A stretch of 64,000 bases of DNA from UBA7672 sp040398465 (GCA_040398465.1 JBBAUA010000014.1:1-64000), one strand, 5' to 3'; numbered from the stretch's first letter, positions 25,748 to 35,631 are shown. The notes: generated from the letters alone by a model not told the origin. Made by a program: numbers and translations.

Positions 25748-26977
25748 ATGACAGGGGAAACCCAGGATGAGACAGCGGGAGCGGTTCCAGGCGACCGGTT
25801 CCAGCGCCGCCGCGCCGACATCATCGCGGCCGCAATCCCCGTTCTCAACGACCAGGGCTTCAACGGCATGCACCTGACGGCCGTGGCCGAACTGATCGGC
25901 CTGCGGGCAACCGGCGTGACCTACTATTTCCCCCGAAAGGAGGAGCTGGCGGTCGCCTGCCTTGAAGCAGGCTTCGCCGCCTTGCATGGCATGCTCGACG
26001 CGGCGGAGGCCGAAACGGACGCAGCCTCCCGGATCGCGCGTCTGATCGGCCTCCATGTCGCGCGCGAGGCCGAGGTGCGCAGGGGTGAGGCCGCGCCGCT
26101 GGCTTCCTTCGCCGCAATCCGAGCCCTTGATGGCCCCCCCCGCGCGCGCGTGGCTGAAGGTTACAAGCGCATGTTCCACCGCATGCGCGGCCTGCTGGAT
26201 GCGCCGGAAATCGCCCGCCTCGACGCAGCAGACCGCACCATCCGCGCCATCCTGCTGCTCGAACAGCTCGCCTGGTCCAGTTCATGGCTCGACGGGTACG
26301 ATCTTGATCTCTTTCCGCGCCTCGCTGCGCGGATGACCGACATGGTGACCCACGGCATGATCCGCGCCGGAGACGCCCACGCGCCATGCCCCGTGGATCC
26401 GCGCACCGGCGCGACCGACTTGGCGAAGGAGAGCTTTCTCGTAGCCGCCACGCGCCAGATAAACGCGCATGGCTATCGCGGCGCATCGGTGGACCGCATC
26501 TCGGCGAGCCTGAACCGCACCAAGGGCGCCTTCTATCATCACAACGAGGCGAAGGATGATCTTGTCGCCGCCTGCTTCCGCCGCTCGTTCAGCATCGCCA
26601 GCGAGGCGCAGCGCCAGGCGCGTGCGTTGCCGGGGACTGAACGTGATCGCCTCATCTCCGCCGTGGCGGGCCTCATCCGGTTCCAGCTCGGCGCCGAGGG
26701 GCCGCTGCTGCGCGCTTCGGTGCTGTCGTCGATGCCCCACGCCTATCAGGTCGAGATCATCTCACAGTCCGACCGCGTGAGCCGCCAGTTCGGGGCCAGG
26801 ATCGCCGACGCCATCGCCGACGGCTCGATCCGCCCGGTGGATCCCGCCATTGCCGGCGCAATCGTGCACGCCGCAGTCAACGTCGCATCCGACATTCGCG
26901 ACCTCACATTTGCCGCCGAGCCGGACATCGTCGACCGACTGGTGCGCGCGATCTTCAGCGGCCTGGATTCAGCCTGA
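25748..26977 (+). CDS. Tandem double-TetR transcriptional regulator
   Basis: A 409-residue protein with two complete TetR units on one chain. The first DNA-binding domain covers about residues 20-70 (RRRADIIAAAIPVL, LTAVAELIGLRATGVTYYFPRKEEL). The second covers about 222-270 (KESFLVAATRQINAHGY, VDRISASLNRTKGAFYHHNEAKDDL). Each is followed by a helical ligand-type domain. TetR proteins normally act as dimers of single-domain chains of about 200 residues, so this chain may be a covalent pseudo-dimer or a dimer with four DNA-binding heads. It is convergent with the periplasmic-protein gene at 26982. Confidence 0.88.
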   Translation: MTGETQDETAGAVPGDRFQRRRADIIAAAIPVLNDQGFNGMHLTAVAELIGLRATGVTYYFPRKEELAVACLEAGFAALHGMLDAAEAETDAASRIARLIGLHVAREAEVRRGEAAPLASFAAIRALDGPPRARVAEGYKRMFHRMRGLLDAPEIARLDAADRTIRAILLLEQLAWSSSWLDGYDLDLFPRLAARMTDMVTHGMIRAGDAHAPCPVDPRTGATDLAKESFLVAATRQINAHGYRGASVDRISASLNRTKGAFYHHNEAKDDLVAACFRRSFSIASEAQRQARALPGTERDRLISAVAGLIRFQLGAEGPLLRASVLSSMPHAYQVEIISQSDRVSRQFGARIADAIADGSIRPVDPAIAGAIVHAAVNVASDIRDLTFAAEPDIVDRLVRAIFSGLDSA

Positions 26978-26981
26978 GCCG

Positions 26982-27998
26982 CTATTCGGAATCGCCAACA
27001 ATCCCCGTCACACGTCCCTCGCGATCGTCCATGCGCGCGCCGCCGAGAATGCCGGGCAGGGCGTGGTTGCCTTCATGGCAGGCGTACTCGTACATCGGCT
27101 CCTTGCTGGCCGTGAGCGTCATCTCCCCGCGCCAGGGGCGCGTGAAGGCTTCCCGATCCTCCACCACGAACTCGTAGTGGATCGCCTCCGGCCCGGCGCG
27201 CGAGAAACGCTCGGTCACCACCGGGTTCTCGCCGACATAGTAGCTGTCGCCCATGTTCGGCCGCACCCGGATGTCATGATGGAAGTTGCGCGTCTGCACC
27301 ACCAGCGTGTCGCCCTCCCACCAGCCTACCGAATTGCCGAGCCAGGTGTCGAAGCCTTTCGCATCACGCTTCTCGCCGATCGGAATGATGCGCGCGTCGT
27401 GGATCATCTCGACCGTGATCGCCACATGCGTCGGCGTCTGCACGATCTGGTAGTGATTGTTGTACAGCACGTTGATCATTGGCGGGCCGGCGGTCGAGCC
27501 GAAGCCGACAATGCAACGCTCGCCCTGCGGCCGGATCTCGGGCCCGTCCCATGTGCCGCGTACCTTGGCCAGGCGGTCCTCGAGATGCTTCTTCGCTGCA
27601 GCTGTGTAGGGTATGCGACCGTCATGCGGATCGACGATCCACGACGACCGCGTCTCGCCTTTCACCACGCCGTACTGCGTGCCGGGATCGATCCAGAACG
27701 CATTGTAGCCGGCGTTCGCATTGCCATCGGTCGGCGCGCCCTCGCTGGGATTGGATGGCGCGTTCGACGCCGCCATCATCCGCGCCCGCGCCTGTTCCAT
27801 CTGCTGCGCGCGGTCGGCCGGAATCGTCTGTGTCTTGAACTGCGCCGGACGTTCCAGCGTGGTCAGGCTCGCATTGCTCCATGTCCCCTGCAGGTCCGGC
27901 TTGCCATCCGGCGTCCGCGGTGGCTGCCAGCTCTCTTGCGCTGCGGCCTGACCGCAGGCCAAAGCCAGCATCGCAATACCCAGAAGCAACTTCTTCAT
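26982..27998 (-). CDS. Exported protein of unknown function
   Basis: A 338-residue protein with a Sec signal peptide (MKKLLLGIAMLALACGQAAAQ, cleavage about residue 21). The mature part opens PPRTPDGKPDLQGTWSNAS, a start seen in a widespread family of secreted proteins in acidobacteria and sphingomonad-like bacteria, and has WWEGDTLVVQTRNF and YEYACHEGNHALPGIL. No catalytic role is established. It probably acts in the periplasm. It lies downstream of the TonB-dependent receptor gene but beyond a strong terminator, so it likely has its own promoter. Confidence 0.8.
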   Translation of the reverse strand: MKKLLLGIAMLALACGQAAAQESWQPPRTPDGKPDLQGTWSNASLTTLERPAQFKTQTIPADRAQQMEQARARMMAASNAPSNPSEGAPTDGNANAGYNAFWIDPGTQYGVVKGETRSSWIVDPHDGRIPYTAAAKKHLEDRLAKVRGTWDGPEIRPQGERCIVGFGSTAGPPMINVLYNNHYQIVQTPTHVAITVEMIHDARIIPIGEKRDAKGFDTWLGNSVGWWEGDTLVVQTRNFHHDIRVRPNMGDSYYVGENPVVTERFSRAGPEAIHYEFVVEDREAFTRPWRGEMTLTASKEPMYEYACHEGNHALPGILGGARMDDREGRVTGIVGDSE

Positions 27999-28130
27999 GA
28001 CCGCTCCTCCAGCGCCGTCCGCCGCATTCAGCGTGACGCTGCATTCGCGCGCGAGATGTCGCCCGGGTCAATCGCCGCCGGTAGCCCTCGACGCGACGTC
28101 AGCCCCTGAATTGACCAGGAGGCTCAAACG

Positions 28131-28160
28131 AAAAGCGCCGGCCCCGCGAGGGGCCGGCGC
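28131..28160 (-). terminator. Rho-independent terminator of the TonB receptor gene
   Basis: An 11-bp perfect GC-rich stem, 28135-28145 with 28150-28160, closes a 4-nt loop. On the minus strand it is followed by TTTTCGTTT. It lies about 45 bp after the receptor stop codon. Confidence 0.9.
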
Positions 28161-28204
28161 AGTCTTGGAATCACCAACCGGTGCGCGCCGAAGCGCGCTC
28201 AGGC

Positions 28205-30895
28205 CTAGTAGCTGACCAGAAGGTCGACGCCGAAGGTGCGCGGCGGCGAGAAGTCGAAGTTCTGGTATCGCGCATTGTCATCCCTGCGGAACGAGTTGGC
28301 GCCGACGTTTGCGGTCTGCTCTTCGTCCGTGAGGTTGCGGACCCAGAAGGTCAGGCCCAGCACTTCGTCAGAGGATTTCCAGTTCAGACGTGCGTCAAGG
28401 TTGTCGAAGGCAGGCGAGATCTGGTTGTCGTTGTTGAAGAACGATCCATAGAACTCGTCGCGCCAGGAGTAGCTGATGGTCGGCAGGAAGTAGGAACCAT
28501 CTTCCATGTCGATCCGGTAGGAAGCGTTGATGGCAACCTTGTGCTTCGGCGACTGGGACAGCTCATTGCCTTCCACCGAACGCTCCGAAAGCGGATCGAC
28601 GGCAATGTTCCTGAACGTCGGTCCGACCGTTGTAACGCAGGTCCCCAGCGAGGTTGGGGCCGCGGAAGAACGGCAACGATCGTCACGCGTCGGATCGATA
28701 TAGACGCCCGACTCGGTGATCTCGGTGTTCAGGTAGGCGTAGGTGAAGCCGATATTCAAAGCATCGATCGGGCTCCAGTTTCCTTCGAGTTCGAAGCCCG
28801 TCGTTTGAACTTCAGGCAGGTTGACGAACGCCGTCGAAGTCACGCGAATGCCGCCTGAGTTGTCGACCTGCGTCAGCGGAGCCTGAGAGTCGGTGTAGCT
28901 GTAGAGGAACACCGCCGCGTTGGTCGTGAGCCCGTAGTCGGCCCACGCCTGTTTCCAGCCCGCTTCGTACGAATCGACGAACTCGGCGTCGGTGTAGGGG
29001 TTGAGCACGAAGCCAAGGTTGTTGAAGCCCCCGGCTTTGTAGCCACGCGAGTACTTCGCGAAGGTCAGCGTGTCGTCCCACGGACGGTATTCGACGCCCG
29101 CCGTGCCGGTCACAGCCTCCCAGTCGCCTTTAAGACGGCGCACCGCATAGCCGCGGCTGTCGAGGGACGCCGTGTATCCGTTGACAGCTTCGGTCGCGGT
29201 AAACCTGTTGCCGAACGCTACCGACGTAATGTTGGCGTAGGGCAGCGGGATGCCCAGGCCGGAGCAGATGATGTAGCAGGCGACGAAGCCCTCTTCTGCG
29301 GACTCCTTGATGTCTTTCGAATAGCGCAGACCGGCGGTCAGTTTCAGCTGGTCGTTAAGCGTGTAGTCGACCTGACCATAAACGCCGTAGGCGTTGTAGA
29401 GGCCGGTGTTGCTGAAGTGCTGCAGGCGGCGCTCCGGGTTCGCGATGAACCTTCCGGTCGCCGGATTGAAGTAGCTGCCAGCCAGCGGCTCTTCGTTGAG
29501 CGTCAGCGACAGGCCGGGCTGCTTGTTGTTCTCCTGGTACTGGTAGATGCCGCCGATCCACTGCAGCGGACCGTCCATCGTCGAGATCAGGTTGATCTCG
29601 TTCGAGAAGAAGGCGCGGCTCTCGCCGTATGTGTCGGTGGAGTTCGGGAAGATCGTGCGCGGAGCGGCCCCCGAGATGCACCCGCCGCCGCCAAGCGACG
29701 ACAGCGTCGAGGTCGGGAAGCCGACAAGCTGGTTGGCGCCGAAAGCAGCGCAAGGCCCAGCCGTGATCTGCGAGGTGATCGCATTGTACGTCACCGATTT
29801 GATCGGTGTGCCGTCAGCATCGAGGCTGCGGCTGTAGTCGAAGTAAACGTACCCGCCGACGTATTTGATGTCGAACCAGTCGGTCGAATAGACGGCTTCC
29901 AGAACGTACTCGTCATTCTGATCGACCGTGCCGATCTGGGCGCGGTTCGAGTTGTAGGCATGCTCGCCATTCGTCGCGAACGGGTTGTCCCGACGCGAGC
30001 CGGCCTGCGTGAACGAAATCACGGACGGGTTGCTGTAGGCGAAGGACGGGTTCACAGCCGTCGCGCCATTGGTGTTGAACTGCGGCAGGTACGGCGCGTC
30101 CGTGAAGCTCGACGTGGCGCCGCCCGGAGGCCCAGCCTTGTCGTAGCCGGTTTCACTTGTCTTGAACCACCACGAGAAGCGGTCGCCGATCTCGCCTTCC
30201 AGCTGGAGTTCGAGGTAGTAGTCGTCGAGCGCCCAGCTTTCGTTTTCGCCGGTTCCGTAGTTGAAGTCGACGCCGTCGCGCTGTTCGCGCTGACCCGCGA
30301 CGCGATAGCGGAGATAATCCGTGATCGGGCCGGAAACGGACGCCACGGCGTTCGTGTAGTTGTAGTTGCCGGCGCCGAGTTTCAGGTCGACTGAGAGTTC
30401 GTCGGTCGGGCGCTTTGAGATGATGTTGATCGCGCCGCCGATGGCGTTGCGGCCGTAGAGCGTGCCTTGCGGGCCGCGCAGGACTTCGACGCGTTCGATC
30501 AGCATCGCGTCCCGGCCAGCAGTGGTGGCGAAGGATGTGTACAGACCGTCGGTGTAGTTGGCGACGCCCGGATCGGCGCCGATGCTGTTCGACAGACGGC
30601 CGATACCACGCAGCGTCACGCGCTCGTTGCTCGGGGTGTAGGAGAGGCCCGGCGTGACGTTGGTCATATCGGTGATGGTGATGATGCCGAGTTCCTGCTT
30701 GGCGTCGGAGCTGATTGCCGTAACGGCGACAGCGACGTCCTGGACGGTCTCTTCGCGCTTGTTGGCGGTGATTACGATGACGTCGCGGCCTTCATCGGCG
30801 TCGACGGGTGGCTGAGGTCCTTCCTGTGCGAAAGCGGGCATGGCCACGCTCAAGGCAAGTAGGCTCACGACCGAAATACGATGCTTATGCGCCAT
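28205..30895 (-). CDS. TonB-dependent outer membrane receptor
   Basis: An 896-residue receptor with a signal peptide (cleaved after AMPAFAQ), a TonB box DVIVITANKRE, a plug domain (ERVTLRGIGRLSN, VEVLRGPQGTLYGRNAIGGAINII) and a beta-barrel ending LLVSY at the C-terminus. The RGPQGTLYGRNAIGGAIN segment is typical of the large receptor group expanded in Caulobacter and sphingomonads, which import plant- or polymer-derived compounds as often as iron chelates. The substrate is unknown. No Irr or Fur box was seen directly upstream. Confidence 0.95.
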   Translation of the reverse strand: MAHKHRISVVSLLALSVAMPAFAQEGPQPPVDADEGRDVIVITANKREETVQDVAVAVTAISSDAKQELGIITITDMTNVTPGLSYTPSNERVTLRGIGRLSNSIGADPGVANYTDGLYTSFATTAGRDAMLIERVEVLRGPQGTLYGRNAIGGAINIISKRPTDELSVDLKLGAGNYNYTNAVASVSGPITDYLRYRVAGQREQRDGVDFNYGTGENESWALDDYYLELQLEGEIGDRFSWWFKTSETGYDKAGPPGGATSSFTDAPYLPQFNTNGATAVNPSFAYSNPSVISFTQAGSRRDNPFATNGEHAYNSNRAQIGTVDQNDEYVLEAVYSTDWFDIKYVGGYVYFDYSRSLDADGTPIKSVTYNAITSQITAGPCAAFGANQLVGFPTSTLSSLGGGGCISGAAPRTIFPNSTDTYGESRAFFSNEINLISTMDGPLQWIGGIYQYQENNKQPGLSLTLNEEPLAGSYFNPATGRFIANPERRLQHFSNTGLYNAYGVYGQVDYTLNDQLKLTAGLRYSKDIKESAEEGFVACYIICSGLGIPLPYANITSVAFGNRFTATEAVNGYTASLDSRGYAVRRLKGDWEAVTGTAGVEYRPWDDTLTFAKYSRGYKAGGFNNLGFVLNPYTDAEFVDSYEAGWKQAWADYGLTTNAAVFLYSYTDSQAPLTQVDNSGGIRVTSTAFVNLPEVQTTGFELEGNWSPIDALNIGFTYAYLNTEITESGVYIDPTRDDRCRSSAAPTSLGTCVTTVGPTFRNIAVDPLSERSVEGNELSQSPKHKVAINASYRIDMEDGSYFLPTISYSWRDEFYGSFFNNDNQISPAFDNLDARLNWKSSDEVLGLTFWVRNLTDEEQTANVGANSFRRDDNARYQNFDFSPPRTFGVDLLVSY

Positions 30896-31218
30896 TAGCG
30901 CGTCTCCCTGCTGGATTGGTGCTCCCGCGGCGTCCTGAGTGTTTTTTTCTTACGGACGACGACGCCGCCGCGTGTTGCTACACGTGACGGACGCGGTCTG
31001 AACCTGCGGTTTGCGCAGCTAGCCGTCAACCGCGATGTATCTGCTACGCCACGGTTTTCGCGGATTTCGACCAAAAAGTCACGGGTAATGCCGCAACCGC
31101 GAAGTGCTGGCGGAACGAAATCAGCGCCGCCATGAACCGCAAATTCGAATCGCCAGTATGGCGGGGAGCGCCATAAAACGCCAGTTTGGCCAGCGATTCC
31201 GAATTGTTGCCGCGCGCG
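30896..31218. other. Intergenic region upstream of the TonB receptor
   Basis: A 323-bp stretch without a gene between the receptor start and the hrpB stop. It holds a run of seven T at 30942-30948 and a small inverted repeat CGTGT/ACACG at 30971-30984. It must carry the receptor promoter, but no convincing -35/-10 pair could be fixed, and no T-tract hairpin for hrpB was found. Confidence 0.35.
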
Positions 31219-33687
31219 TCAATTGCCGCGAGGGCGTGCCCGGCTGGTTGGCGTAGCGGCCGCGGGGTCTTCCGGCCAATCGTGTTTCGGGTAGCGGCCC
31301 TTCATGTCCTTTTTCATGTCGATGTAGCCGCCGCGCCAGAAGGAAGGGATGTCGCGTGTCACCGCGACTGGCCGGAACGCTGGGGAAAGCAGCGCGACCG
31401 TCAGTGTGATTCGGCCGTCAGCGATCGTGGGGTGAGTAGCAAGGCCAAAGGCCTCCTGGACCTTGCATTCGACCGTTGGTCCCCCGTCGCTGGCGTAGTC
31501 GATCGGCACGGCGCGGCCGACCGGCGCGGTCCAGTGCGTCGGCGCCAGCCGCGCCACGTCGCGCGGCAGCGGCCAGTCGAGCAGGGTGAGCGCGGCATCG
31601 ACCAGTTGCCCGGCGCCGAGGGAGTCGAGCGCACCTGGCGACTCGAGCAGCGGGCCCAGCCAGTCTTCCAGGCGCGCTTTTACGATACCGCCAAAGTCGG
31701 CTGGCCACGGCGCGCCGATAACCCGGCCAAGCAGTTCGACACGTCCGATAAGGCTCTCCAGAGCCTCGGCGTTGCGGAGCAAGCCAAGTCCCTGGTCGCG
31801 GATTGCCTCAAGCAGCGCCGCGCGAACCAGTTCGCCCGTGGGCGCCGGCAGCGGCGCCTCTTCCAGAACGACGGCGCCAAGCCTGCGAACCCGCCGCGCG
31901 CGGACGCGGCGCGTCTCCGGATCGTAGCGCGCCTCTTCCTTCACCTCGATGGCGCCGGATGCGAGCGCATCGTCCTCGGTGATCCGCGCCGCAAGCGTGA
32001 TGCGCAGGTCAGGCCCGGACCCGGTCATGTCCGCCACAGCCAGCCATCCCTGCGTCGCCAGCGGATCGGCCTCGTCCAGCATCGCGCCGCGACCGCCCGC
32101 CAGCAGGAACCGTCCCGCCGTCTGGCCCCGCAGGCGCGCGACCCGCTCCGGAAAGCCAAGCGCCAGCACGGCCCCCGGGCTGATCGCAGGCGCGTCCTTG
32201 CCGCCCGCCAGCCGCGCCCATCGCGCCGCGAGATCGCGCATCGCACGGGCGCGTTGTCCGTTCTCGGTGCGGAAGCGCGACAGACGCTGGTCGAGATCGG
32301 TCGACCTCCCGCCAAGATCGCGCTCGCTGAGAATCGCCGCGATGTCGGCGGCAAGCCGCGCCTGTCCTCGCTCCGCGGCGCGCAGCACCATCAGCGCCAG
32401 TCGCGGCGGAAGCGGCAGGTCACCCAGCCGCTTGCCCAGCGTCGTCAGTTCGCCCTCTGCCGTCAGCGCCTTGCTCGCGGCCAGCAGATTCCGCGCAGCC
32501 CGCCAGGGCGCCTCGCGCGGCGGCGACAGCCAGCGCAGCTCGTCAGGCGACTTCGCGCCCCAGCGCGCAAGATCGAGCGCAAGGCCGGTGAGGTCGGCAT
32601 TCTCGATCTCCGGGGAAGGCGAGGCCGCAAAGCCCCGCATCTCCGCCTCGCGCCATAGCCTGTAGCAGACGCCTGGACCCGTGCGGCCCGCGCGCCCGCG
32701 CCGCTGGTCCGCATTCGCCACCGCCAGCCGCACGGTCTCCAGTCGCGACACGCCAAGCGACGGATCAAACCGCGGCACACGCGCAAACCCCGCGTCGACG
32801 ACGACGCGCACGCCTTCGATCGTGATGGCGCTCTCTGCGATGTCCGTCGCAACCACGACCTTGCGCGACCCTTTCGGCGCAGCCGAGATCGCAGCCGTCT
32901 GCTCCTGTGGCGAGAGCGCGCCATAGAGCGGCGTGACGATCACATTGTCGGCGACAGGCCCTATGCGATCGACCGTGCGCTGGATTTCCGCCACGCCGGG
33001 CAGGAAGGCGAGCACCGAGCCGTCTTCCTCCGCCAGCGCCTTGCGGATCGCGGCCGCCACCTGATCCTCAAGCCGCTGCCGCGGCTCATAGCCCAGATAC
33101 CGCGTCTCCACCGGCCACGCGCGCCCGAGGCTTTCGACGACAGGCGCATCGAAGAATGCCTGTGTCAGGTCAGCTGGCAAGGTCGCCGACATCAGTACGA
33201 TGCGCAGGTCCTCTCGCAGCACCGATTGCGCATCGAGCGCAAACGCCAGCCCTTCATCGGCGTCCAGCGAACGCTCATGAAATTCGTCGAACAGGACCGC
33301 TGCGATTCCATCCAGACCCGGGTCCGACAGGATCATCCGGCTGAACACACCCTCTGTGACGACCTCCAGCCGCGTCGCCTGCGAGACCCGCACGTCGAGG
33401 CGCGAGCGCAGGCCGACAGTCTGCCCGACCTTCTCCCCGATCGTCGCGGCCATGCGCTCCGCCGCCGCACGCGCAGCGATCCGGCGTGGCTCGACGAGGA
33501 TGAGCCGCCGCCCTGCAACCCACGCCTCATCCAGAAGCGCCAGCGGCACGCGCGTCGTCTTGCCGGCGCCGGGCGGGGCGGAAATCACCATGCGCGTCCT
33601 GTCCCGCAGTTCGGAAACGATCTGCGGGATCACATCCTCGATCGGCAGGCCGGACGGGGTAGACATCGCCGTCCGCGTATCAGCCAA
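31219..33687 (-). CDS. hrpB: ATP-dependent helicase HrpB
   Basis: An 822-residue DExH-box helicase with Walker A APPGAGKTTRV near residue 40, DEFHERSLDAD (motif II DEFH), LMSATLP (motif III), VVATDIAESAITIEGV and QRRGRAGRTGPG (motif VI), followed by the HA2 and HrpB-specific C-terminal domains. Length and motif spelling are those of HrpB; its cellular role is still poorly defined. The start overlaps the end of mntP by 8 nt, so rlmD, mntP and hrpB form one tightly packed operon. Confidence 0.95.
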   Translation of the reverse strand: MADTRTAMSTPSGLPIEDVIPQIVSELRDRTRMVISAPPGAGKTTRVPLALLDEAWVAGRRLILVEPRRIAARAAAERMAATIGEKVGQTVGLRSRLDVRVSQATRLEVVTEGVFSRMILSDPGLDGIAAVLFDEFHERSLDADEGLAFALDAQSVLREDLRIVLMSATLPADLTQAFFDAPVVESLGRAWPVETRYLGYEPRQRLEDQVAAAIRKALAEEDGSVLAFLPGVAEIQRTVDRIGPVADNVIVTPLYGALSPQEQTAAISAAPKGSRKVVVATDIAESAITIEGVRVVVDAGFARVPRFDPSLGVSRLETVRLAVANADQRRGRAGRTGPGVCYRLWREAEMRGFAASPSPEIENADLTGLALDLARWGAKSPDELRWLSPPREAPWRAARNLLAASKALTAEGELTTLGKRLGDLPLPPRLALMVLRAAERGQARLAADIAAILSERDLGGRSTDLDQRLSRFRTENGQRARAMRDLAARWARLAGGKDAPAISPGAVLALGFPERVARLRGQTAGRFLLAGGRGAMLDEADPLATQGWLAVADMTGSGPDLRITLAARITEDDALASGAIEVKEEARYDPETRRVRARRVRRLGAVVLEEAPLPAPTGELVRAALLEAIRDQGLGLLRNAEALESLIGRVELLGRVIGAPWPADFGGIVKARLEDWLGPLLESPGALDSLGAGQLVDAALTLLDWPLPRDVARLAPTHWTAPVGRAVPIDYASDGGPTVECKVQEAFGLATHPTIADGRITLTVALLSPAFRPVAVTRDIPSFWRGGYIDMKKDMKGRYPKHDWPEDPAAATPTSRARPRGN

Positions 33688-34255
33688 AGGCCCGATGGTC
33701 GACCAGCACCTTTGCGCCGATCATGATGAGGATCAGTCCGCCGACGATCTCCGCCTGCGGGCCAAGCGCCTTGGCGCCCCCCCGTCCGATCATGACGCCT
33801 GCAGCCGAGAGAACGAATGTGACGAGGCCGATTACGGCGACGCTTATAAATACCGGCACGCCCAGTGTCGGGAGCGTAATCCCCGCGGCCGCCGCGTCGA
33901 TGCTCACGGCAATCGCCAGCGTGACCAGCGTCCAGCCACTCGCCAGCTTTTCCTTGCCCGGGTCGCTTTCCTCGCCGGGCGGGTCTTTCTTCATTCCCTC
34001 GTAGACCATCTTGCCTCCCACCAGCGCGAGCAGGACGAACGCGATCCAGTGGTCGACGCTTTCGATCAATCCGGCGAACAGCAGGCTCAGCGACCATCCG
34101 ATCAGCGGCGCAATGGCCTGCGCCAAGCCGAAAGCCGCACCGACCAGAAGCGCGGCGCGCCAAGGGTTGCCGCGCGCGACTGCGCCCTGACCTAGCGCCA
34201 CGGCAAACGCGTCCGCCGCCAACCCCAGCGCCAGAAGGAAGAGGGACACGTTCAT
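33680..34255 (-). CDS. mntP: Manganese efflux pump MntP
   Basis: A 191-residue membrane protein with six predicted helices and the family motifs ALGLAADAFAVALGQG (first helix, conserved Asp) and TLAIAVSIDAAAAGIT (fourth helix, Asp). It should export Mn(II). The ATG at 34255 overlaps the TGA of rlmD (ATGA), indicating coupled translation. The cytoplasmic loop KKDPPGEESDPGKEK between the third and fourth helices is more charged than usual. No yybP-ykoY riboswitch or other leader is present, since the gene is internal to an operon. Confidence 0.92.
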   Translation of the reverse strand: MNVSLFLLALGLAADAFAVALGQGAVARGNPWRAALLVGAAFGLAQAIAPLIGWSLSLLFAGLIESVDHWIAFVLLALVGGKMVYEGMKKDPPGEESDPGKEKLASGWTLVTLAIAVSIDAAAAGITLPTLGVPVFISVAVIGLVTFVLSAAGVMIGRGGAKALGPQAEIVGGLILIMIGAKVLVDHRAFG

Positions 34256-35499
34256 GCAGGCTTCCGCTCCAGCGCGGCGACGATTTCGATATGCGGCGAC
34301 CAGATGAACTGATCCACCGGCGTGATGCGCGTCACCCGCCAGCCTGCAGCGGTCAGAATCTTGAGATCGCGCGCGAACGTGGTGGCGTTGCACGAAACCA
34401 TGGCGATGCGTCTGAGGCTGGATGTCGCAAGCTCGCGCGTCTGTGCCTCTGCGCCTGCGCGCGGCGGGTCGATCACGGCGGCGTCGAAACGTTTCAGGTC
34501 CTTCCAGTCCAGCGGATTGCGGAACAGGTCGCGCACTTCCGTCGTCACGGGCTTCAGCCCTGCTGTCTTCTTCGCGGCGCGGCCAAGCGCCCTGATCGCA
34601 ACCTCCTCGCCTTCAACAGCATGCACCGGTGCATCCGCCGCGAGGGGCAGAGTGAAGGTTCCTGCACCGGCAAACAGGTCGACAACGCGTTCACTGCCCT
34701 CAACCGCCTGCTGCACAAGCGCCAGCATCGCCGCTTCTGACTCCCGGCATGCCTGCAGGAACCCGCCTGGCGGCAGCGTCACATCCGCCGCGCCGAAACG
34801 CAGCGTCGGGGCGGCACGCTCCATCTCGACGACGCCATTGATCGAAAGCCGGGCGAGCACGATTGCCTCCGCGGCCTTGGCGGCGGCAGCGCGTGTATCG
34901 GCCGACATGCCCCTCGGCGCGCCGGTCAGCGCCACATCGAAGCCCGTCAGCGTCTCCGTCGCAGTGATCGTCAATGCGTCCTTGCGCGGCGCTGCGATCG
35001 CCGCCAGGGGCGCGAGGCGCGGAATCAGAGCGACGAGGCCGGGCGTAAGCACGGCGCAGTCGCCTAGCCCCACGATGTGATGACTGCGCTTGCCATGAAA
35101 CCCGATGACGATCTCATTGTCGCGGCGGTGCGCCGCAAACACCGCGCGCCGCCGCGTCGCGGGCGGAACCTGCACGACGTCATCAACTGTCGCGCTGATC
35201 CCCTGAAAGGACAGCGCCGTGACAACGAGGTCGCGTTTAAGCGCCAGATAGCGATCCGCAGGAAGGTGCTGCAACGAACACCCCCCGCATTCACCATAAT
35301 GGCTGCAACGTGCGGGCAGGCGCGCCGGGTCGGGCGTGACGATAGAGAGCAACCGTGCACGATCGCCCTCGACCTTCGCCTCGACGGTTTCGCCCGGCAG
35401 GGCAAACGGCACGAAGACCGGCTGTCCATCATGCTCCGCCACGCCGTCGCCCTGCGCGCCGAGGCGCAGGATGGTGAGTGTCACGGGCGGCGGTTTCAT
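34252..35499 (-). CDS. rlmD: 23S rRNA (uracil-5-)-methyltransferase, RlmD/RumA family
   Basis: A 415-residue SAM-dependent RNA methyltransferase. A small N-terminal TRAM-like domain is followed by cysteines for a [4Fe-4S] cluster in CSHYGECGGCSLQHL (with GLGDC as fourth), a class I methyltransferase core with DLFAGAGTFTLPL, the DPPRAG motif and catalytic VSCNATTFARDL. It methylates a uridine of 23S rRNA; which one (1939 or 747) cannot be stated with certainty. First gene of the rlmD-mntP-hrpB operon, divergent from modB. Confidence 0.9.
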   Translation of the reverse strand: MKPPPVTLTILRLGAQGDGVAEHDGQPVFVPFALPGETVEAKVEGDRARLLSIVTPDPARLPARCSHYGECGGCSLQHLPADRYLALKRDLVVTALSFQGISATVDDVVQVPPATRRRAVFAAHRRDNEIVIGFHGKRSHHIVGLGDCAVLTPGLVALIPRLAPLAAIAAPRKDALTITATETLTGFDVALTGAPRGMSADTRAAAAKAAEAIVLARLSINGVVEMERAAPTLRFGAADVTLPPGGFLQACRESEAAMLALVQQAVEGSERVVDLFAGAGTFTLPLAADAPVHAVEGEEVAIRALGRAAKKTAGLKPVTTEVRDLFRNPLDWKDLKRFDAAVIDPPRAGAEAQTRELATSSLRRIAMVSCNATTFARDLKILTAAGWRVTRITPVDQFIWSPHIEIVAALERKPA

Positions 35500-35631
35500 C
35501 GCGGCGCTTCAAGCAGTTTCCGCCGGCATTGACCAGTCTCGCCACCCATCCTCGCTTGGCCGGGGAATCGCAGCGTCGCAGCAGGAACTATTGTCTTGAG
35601 GGCGTCAGCCTGCCGCGACATGGTGCGCGTC

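Noticed and set aside
31186..32658. A 490-codon plus-strand frame over hrpB
   Set aside because: Arg/Gln/Ala-rich; it lies opposite intact helicase motifs.
34256..35631. Search for a yybP-ykoY riboswitch or Moco riboswitch ahead of mntP and modB
   Set aside because: mntP overlaps rlmD directly, and the 132-bp rlmD-modB spacer shows no matching conserved core.
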